Shown: piece after piece, positions 21,301-26,609 of the stretch
Numbering within the stretch: the first letter of the stretch is position 1
Layout: every line of letters starts with the position of its first letter
NCBI GenBank assembly: GCA_001655205.1
Contig: LPNZ01011572.1
Span: 1-26,609, forward strand
Source of the DNA: Lenisia limosa
Taxonomy: Eukaryota > Breviatea
Direction of reading: 5' to 3'
Length of the DNA: 26,609 nucleotides
Notes under the pieces: generated by a model
Database searches by the model: none
Told to the model about the DNA's origin: nothing
What the model saw: the letters and a program-made list of their open reading frames with translations, nothing else
Made by a program: the position numbers and the translations under genes

Positions 21301-23291
21301 GGATCAATCAAGCTATATCATGAATGATTTTCAGTAGAGTAATTCTTTGTGTATTCCATTGTGAAATAGCCTGAGATAATTCTTTTCCCATCCTCAAAGT
21401 GGAAATTCTGATCATACATATAAAACATGACTTGTACTATGCATGTTAATTTGTTTTTGATATTTATATGTTTCCCTAGATTTCTAATGTAGTATATTAT
21501 TTCTCTTGTTCAAAAAAAATACATCTTTGACCGTTCTAGAGGGTACAAATTCCATTCAACTCAACACTGGTATTGGGTAGGCGGTTTAATATGTGCCATG
21601 TGATCATTTTACATGATTGAATTGGTATTTGTCCCAAATCATTACAATGAATGCTAAATTATTGCCATTTACTTTTTCTAAAACTATCTTTTATATTAAC
21701 CTAATAGGAGTGGTACATGTACAATTGAAGGCGATNNNNNNNNNNNNNNNNNNNNNNNNNNNNNNNNNNNNNNNNNNNNNNNNNNNNNNNNNNNNNNNNN
21801 NNNNNNNNNNNNNNNNNNNNNNNNNNNGTATTCCTTGATTCATTTTTGGAGTAAATATACGTGGTAATGCTGCCTTAAAATATATTTGGGTATGTATAAA
21901 TATCTTATGATATTTCATATGTATGCATACATTTTTGGACTTGGGAGTTACCTCTATATATCTTACATACTATCAATATCCTAGTCTATCTTAACAAAGA
22001 TCTCTTCCCTGATAATATGGTATTTTTACTCTAAACCTAATTACAAGTCTATTGAATACAACTCCCCACAGGAGCAGGTGACAACACTCCGGTTGATACA
22101 TATGTATATCAGGTGACAACACTCCGGCTGATACATATATCAGGTGACAACACTCCGGCTGATACATACTGTATATCAGATGACAACACTCCGGTTGATA
22201 CATATATCAGGTGAATAATATGCATATGATATGTAGAACAAAATAAAACGATCATATATGTATCAGCTGGAAGGTTGTCACCTGATATATGTATCAACCG
22301 GAGTGTTGTCTAAATTTATTCCATTGTTTTTGTTTATTTTTCTTCTTCATACTATTCAGACGAAGCCAGGCCCTAGTGAAGTCCTTCTCTGGAGGGTAAG
22401 TCAAACTTTTCAAGTAATTCGAAGCAACGTTTCATTTTCTTAATGATATTCCATAACTTTATATTTCAATTTCATTCATTTAGAGTAACGCTCTATACTG
22501 TGCCTCTTGATATGGTACGTGGCTTGATCAGACTTTTTTGTGACATTTTGTGATCATCTCCCAGTCCGAAGCTCAATCCGTTTGTATCATTCTGGGCAAA
22601 AGTTGACAGCTTCATCCCTGCCATAGCCCCTTCATTATTGGGCTTTTTGTTTCAGAAAATTCTATGTTTACTTTCTCCCCTCCAGGCTGGAGAATCGGTG
22701 TTTACTTCAGCGTCAATCTCCTACAAGTCCGGTTCAACCTTTGTGCCAATTAACTTTACTATTAAGGTATGTTTTAATGTTATTATTGAGGGAGGTTGTT
22801 GATGCGCTAAGACAGTTTTTTTTTTTTTTTTTNNNNNNNNNNNNNNNNNNNNNNNNNNNNNNNNNNNNNNNNNNNNNNNNNNNNNNNNNNNNNNNNNNNN
22901 NNNTCATTTTCTTATGATCAGTGGGGTGACGAAGTACTAGCAACAATCACTTCAGTCGTTGGCAAGACTTCTGAGGATTGTGTCGCAAATATTGACTGGT
23001 TGGAGGGGATTCTTTGCAGATGGAATGCTACAAGCAAACTTGCACCATTCAACATTGATTCTGCTTTGTTTTTTTTGTTTTTAATGATGCTTAGGGCTGG
23101 GCCTCTGTTTGGAGAAAAGGACCTCACTGTACACGTGATTGGAGAGGTTTGCTTCCATCTATCAAACGGATAAACCGTGTAACCGACCTTCAAACCACAT
23201 TTCTTCACAATGTCAGGCTCAAACCGGCTCTGAGGCCAGCAACAAACTCTGGGGCAACTACTTCTCTGTCATGATAGATAGTCATGCTTAG
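18386..23291 (+). CDS. unrecognised secreted or surface protein (about 20 exons)
   Basis: The ATG at 18386 starts a classic signal peptide (MLPFLVVVLASLLLITDAF). Exons: 18386-18447, 18601-18650, 18776-18870, 19074 into the gap at 19143, 19338-19375, 19567-19627, 19807-19849, 20091-20145, 20327-20405, 20794-20868, 20926-21048, 21135-21215, 21540-21576, 21708 into the gap at 21736, 22360-22395, 22484-22514, 22686-22766, 22922-22998, 23095-23146 and 23217-23291 (TAG). Phases agree at every join not hidden by a gap. About 415 residues are visible. The mature part is rich in Ser, Thr, Val and Ala, mostly beta-like, with sequons at LNTTL and NFTIK, few Cys, no second membrane segment and no GPI-like tail. 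Distinctive segments are HQFGAGQHFDSHPVFYKPNV and DWAGPLFGEKDLTVHVIGE. I recognise no domain. Secretion or cell-surface location is inferred from the signal peptide only. Exon 1's donor was chosen for phase. Confidence 0.8.
19143..19206. other. assembly gap (N), adjacent to a G run
   Basis: 64 undetermined bases. The fourth exon of the secreted-protein gene (…IHSGSALSST) runs into it, so the end of that exon is hidden. Confidence 0.95.
20402..20520. mobile_element. 99-bp MITE with perfect 10-bp target-site duplication containing a splice donor
   Basis: The element 20412-20510 has terminal inverted repeats of 17 bp with one mismatch (AGGGCTTCCCTMCGGTC). It is flanked by identical copies of ACTGGTAAGT at 20402-20411 and 20511-20520. 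That 10-mer is the exon-intron junction ACTG|GTAAGT of the secreted-protein gene, so the insertion duplicated the 5' splice site. The element is too short to encode a transposase and must have been moved in trans. Confidence 0.9.
21736..21827. other. assembly gap (N)
   Basis: 92 undetermined bases. The exon starting at 21708 (SGTCTIEGD) runs into it, so coding sequence of the secreted protein is missing here. The sequence to 22359 looks intronic. Confidence 0.95.
22075..22310. repeat. direct and inverted repeat cluster able to form a long hairpin
   Basis: Four direct copies of CAGGTGACAACACTCCGG (fourth with one change) start at 22075, 22110, 22141 and 22177, each followed by TTGATACATA or CTGATACATA. 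A truncated fifth starts at 22207. After a spacer, inverted copies follow: GGTTGTCACCTG at 22273-22284 and ATCAACCGGAGTGTTGTC at 22293-22310. The whole cluster lies in an intron of the secreted-protein gene. Confidence 0.9.
22833..22903. other. assembly gap (N), preceded by a T run
   Basis: 71 undetermined bases in the intron between exons 22686-22766 and 22922-22998. The flanking phases agree, so probably no exon is lost. Confidence 0.95.
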
Positions 23292-23698
23292 AACGTTATT
23301 AAAATTTGTAGCCTTAACTGTGATGCATTTATCTGTATAACACGTGTTTTTACCATTTATACAGTATAAAACTGTTAATAATTGGTATCTATATGCGGCC
23401 CTACCACGCGTGTGTAATGGTGTGAGAAAGAAGAACCTGACTAAAGAGCAAAAACATATTATACTAAGAAGTCCTAAATTCGTAAATATATTTTGACTGA
23501 ATTGTCAATTTATAGTTATTATTCTGACCAGCTGACTATTAAAAGACACGTTGACACTGTACTACACCTGTAAATAGACCTGTACTATAATTACTACTCC
23601 TTAATCCAAGCGCAGAAAGTTATTCCAAAGGTCGAAGGAAGGTCCAGAGTACTGCTGGCTGTAGGGCGTAAAACGCCTCATAAGCCTCACTATTCATC
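23292..23698. other. intergenic region between two + strand genes
   Basis: It should contain the 3' untranslated region of the secreted-protein gene and the promoter and 5' untranslated region of the next gene. I see no ORF, repeat or RNA gene in it. Confidence 0.6.
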
Positions 23699-26609
23699 AT
23701 GGTTGAGATTGCTATTGATGAAAGAGGGTTGGAAGAACCAGGTGAGGCCAAGGAAGACCAGGACCATGAGTTGAATTCATCTGACTGCTTTAGAAGCGAA
23801 GACGATTCTTCTTGCCCTTGCCGCCTTTAAAAGAGGGAAGATTGTGACAAACAGCCTTAACCCACCAGTAGGAAGTCTCTTCCGGCTCCTTTTGACTTAC
23901 CCCTTCCCTCCAGCTGGCGTCCTATGCAGTTTTCACGGAGCGCAAGGCTAAGAATGAGCACCCACATCCTGATTACCAATTTAGCGACTATGCCGATCGC
24001 CTTCCGGGTTCGATGGCTCGCATTATGGTTTCAGTGAACAGGATCTGTGAATTCCTCTCGTTTTGACGATGGGGAGACAAAAATAGCCGAGGATGTAAAT
24101 TATGTTTTAAAACATACCTATTTGAATGTCTTATCTTTAGTTTCAGCAAAAAAAAATACATGTTTTACGAAATATTACTTTGTTGCAATTTAGAGAAAAA
24201 TCTCTTCAACTGAGTATCTGCTCAATATGTGTGGTATTCCATGCATTCCTTATGTATTGCTTTGGGGGGTGAGTAACTAATATTATCATCTCGACGAATA
24301 ATCTTCTTTTTCACAACAATTCGTATTTTGCCCCTTCGATCTCTTTTCATCCGTTTAGAAGAAGCTTGGCACCAGAAATCCATCCGCTACATCATGGACA
24401 GGGATGAACCCGAGAAACTTTCGTCAACAGTTTGTGGCTTTGAATATTTATCTTGATCACATGTTTTATATTGAATTGGATAGAGGAATACCAGTGTTAT
24501 TTGCTATTACACGGAGTTTTCTTGTAGCTTCTTTCAAATGCACTGAAACATTATTAACCATAACACCTTAGCGGGTATGTGTTATTTTTCATTTCTATTC
24601 TAAAATTGGATGGGGAGGGGGTGGTCATTTTGTTAATTTTACCAATATTAGGATCTCACGAAGTCCATTGTACCGTATGTGCATTTGCAGCAGAGTGGTC
24701 CAGAAAAGGCTTTTTCAATAGGTTTGCTACCGGTTTAGATCAATAAATGTAGAGGTCTTTTTTTTTGTTTTTATCAAATCCATGGCTAAGGGTTGTTTAA
24801 CATAGCATTATTGAAAATGTTTTTATTATTTACTCTGGTACATTTATTAGCCTTGGTTTGCCTTTTTTTGTATCTAAAATAATAATTATTACAAATGTAA
24901 AAATGAGAAATAATTAAAGAGGCAGCAGTCCGGAGGGAATCAGGTGCAGTATCTAATAATAATTTCTCATTTCATTTCAATCCCCAGGTCCTACCAAGAT
25001 TCTTCGCAAAACCTACTTTCTGGAAAGTGATTCGGATGTTTTGAGCGATACAACATCAAAGTCCTTCAGAGTTCGAGAATTTCGGTGCGTCATAATAGCC
25101 TCTGAATAATGATGGTCATTTGCAGTTATCGTCTTGTATTATCTATCCTATATATATTGTTTTTCTCCTATTTTCACATAATATGCATACTACTGTAAGT
25201 TTATATACAATAGGCGCCTAGGATGCCTGGACCCAATCACTGAACGAATATGTTCCTTATCATTTTAGATTGCCTGATTTAGATGGTGTGAAGATCTGCT
25301 GTCTGGATCTGAGGGATCGTTACAAGGTGAGTTGACTTGCCTCCCTAGAATGCTTCTTTCTTTTTCATTTAACTACGATTCTTTTTGAGTTTAACTACTT
25401 AGAATAAGCGAAAACGCAAGAAAAACACTGTTTCAAATACGGTACGAGAACGTTTAATATGGAAGGGGGTTGTTGTTTGTACTTAACTTTGAAACCATTT
25501 TATAAGTTTTTTATAATGAATAGCATAGTGCACCATTCTTAGTCTATAAATATACATATTATCTATTGCATTCATTTAAGTATATTACGTTGATTCCCCA
25601 CATTTCAAAATTTGGTAAAATGAACAACTAACACCTAACAGGTCACGCTGCCTTCGTCATCATCGTCGACCCCTTTCAGTAGATCCGCCACTATTGGGGG
25701 GGCCCCGAAGCAAAAATATGAAGAGTGGGAGGTTTAATAACTGTGCAAAAGAAGCAATTTTTATGGCTTAATTTACCCCACGCTCTTTCTGAAGGTGTTG
25801 AAAATATCTGAAGTTGTCAAAATAACTATTTGGAAATATATTCCTACGTTATATTTAGCGCAAAAAATGTTTGCTAATTCTTTAGAAACAGCCACCAAGC
25901 AATTGTTGACCACCTGGCTGGGGTTGATCCGGAGGACATCCGAAGCACTGCGGTGTCAATGCAGCAGTAAGAGGGGGTGATGGTATTAGTCGAGGCTAAT
26001 AATTGTTTTGATTTGAAAAGCACTTAAGTATTGTAACCACATTTTTACCAATTCAGTTACAGTCAAGATAATACTGCAAATATTCTGCACTCTGCTTCAA
26101 CTCAGTTATCGGTATGTGACTAAAAACTCTTATATTGGAGGGGATGGGTGTTGAAAAGATAGTGGCGGGGTTTGTTTTTTTCTCTCAGATATAAATTCAG
26201 TTTTGAACTGCAAAAATAACACTCTAGTCTGTTCCAAACACCGCAACTTCCCGCTTCAGTAGGAAGGGAAGTTGATACAATTAGTCTATTTTGAGACTCT
26301 TAAACATGATGTTGATGAAAATAAGAGATGAAATTAGAAATAAGTTATATTATACCGTTACAAATACAATATACAATGATGAAGCACATAGTGTGCCTCT
26401 ATGAATAATATGATTCCTCTTTACTTCTCTCATTGGACACATACATTGTTTTCTTTACGTTTTACTTATTATCTTTAGTTACATCTTCTGCCTCCACTTC
26501 CCCTGAGGTTAGTTGAGTCATGTTCACATTTCAATCTTCCAATTATTATTATATATGCTAGGCAACCTAAACTCCGTATTTTATTCAAAACTCCGTATTC
26601 TATTTTTAT
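23699..26609 (+). CDS. unrecognised protein with basic nuclear-localisation-like stretch (3' end off window)
   Basis: The ATG at 23699 (MVEIAIDERGLEEP) was chosen because a phase-consistent chain follows: 23699-23741, 23794-23843 (EAKTILLALAAFKRGKI), 23914-24027 (LASYAVFTERKAKNEHPHPD), 24194-24268 (RKISSTEYLLNMCGIPCIPY), 24359-24433, 24691-24721, 24988-25084 (TKILRKTYFLESDSDVLSD), 25269-25326 (LPDLDGVKICCLDLRDRYK), 25403-25441 (NKRKRKKNTVSNT), 25642-25731 (Ser-rich), 25886-25966 (HQAIVDHLAGVDPEDIRS), 26057-26111 and 26479-26507, continuing beyond the edge. About 280 residues are visible. KRKRKK resembles a monopartite nuclear localisation signal. There is no signal peptide or membrane segment. 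The frame does not join between 25731 (phase 0) and 25886 (needs phase 2), so an exon is missed or mis-bounded there; the end of exon 24359-24433 is also uncertain. No family recognised. Confidence 0.65.
26112..26478 (+). other. putative intron near the right edge
   Basis: It lies between the exon ending LHSASTQLS and the exon at 26479. It holds a 9-bp inverted repeat (CAACTTCCC…GGGAAGTTG, about 26244-26274) and otherwise nothing I can identify. Confidence 0.4.

Noticed and set aside
22075-22310. CRISPR-like array
   Set aside because: Repeats are only four, spacers are short and share sequence, inverted copies are present, and the location is an intron of a eukaryotic gene.
22564-22578. Small extra exon (SEAQS) in the secreted-protein gene
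   Set aside because: It would be in phase, but the donor is weak and the flanking exons already join in phase without it.
24359-24571. Extended read-through of exon 24359 ending at TAG 24571 as the end of the gene
   Set aside because: Composition changes to AT-rich intron-like sequence after about 24433, and in-phase, well-bounded exons follow downstream.

Overview
This window is nuclear DNA from an intron-rich microbial eukaryote. Coding sequence is cut into many short exons, often 40-150 nt, by GT-AG introns with pyrimidine-rich 3' ends; there are no operons or ribosome binding sites. The protein types (a protein with cyclic-nucleotide domains, a Dispatched/Patched-like RND transporter-fold protein, a secreted protein) and the small DNA transposon relics in introns would fit a marine protist, perhaps a stramenopile alga. 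That placement is inference; no ribosomal or organellar marker is present. The assembly is a draft with nine N-gaps, six of which directly touch a homopolymer run.

Layout: (1) 1-121, the last exon of an unidentified + strand gene. (2) 122-1709, a gene-poor stretch. (3) 1710-8560, + strand, a protein with two cyclic-nucleotide-binding domains. The part from 3810 is well supported. The exons upstream (1710-3455) are phase-compatible but tentative, and at 2967-3682 they compete with an open reading frame on the opposite strand. (4) 9219-17805, - strand, a large (at least 1,070 residue) Dispatched/Patched-like protein of about 33 exons. I could trace its reading frame through almost every intron. 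(5) 18386-23291, + strand, an unrecognised secreted or surface protein of about 20 exons, divergently arranged with gene 4. (6) 23699 to the right edge, + strand, the 5' part of an unrecognised protein with a basic nuclear-localisation-like stretch.

The genes are functionally unrelated neighbours as far as the sequence shows. Genes 3 and 4 converge (8560/9219). Genes 4 and 5 diverge from a shared 580-bp promoter interval (17806-18385).

The most notable content is non-coding. A family of about 100-bp inverted-repeat elements (MITE-like) has copies or relics in introns of three genes. One copy, 20412-20510, is flanked by a perfect 10-bp target duplication that contains a splice donor, so the 5' splice site of that intron is exactly duplicated. 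In the RND gene a 32-bp tandem duplication copies a 3' splice site. An intron of the secreted-protein gene carries a direct-plus-inverted repeat cluster able to form a large hairpin. All exon coordinates are read by eye from splice motifs and phase, without transcript evidence.
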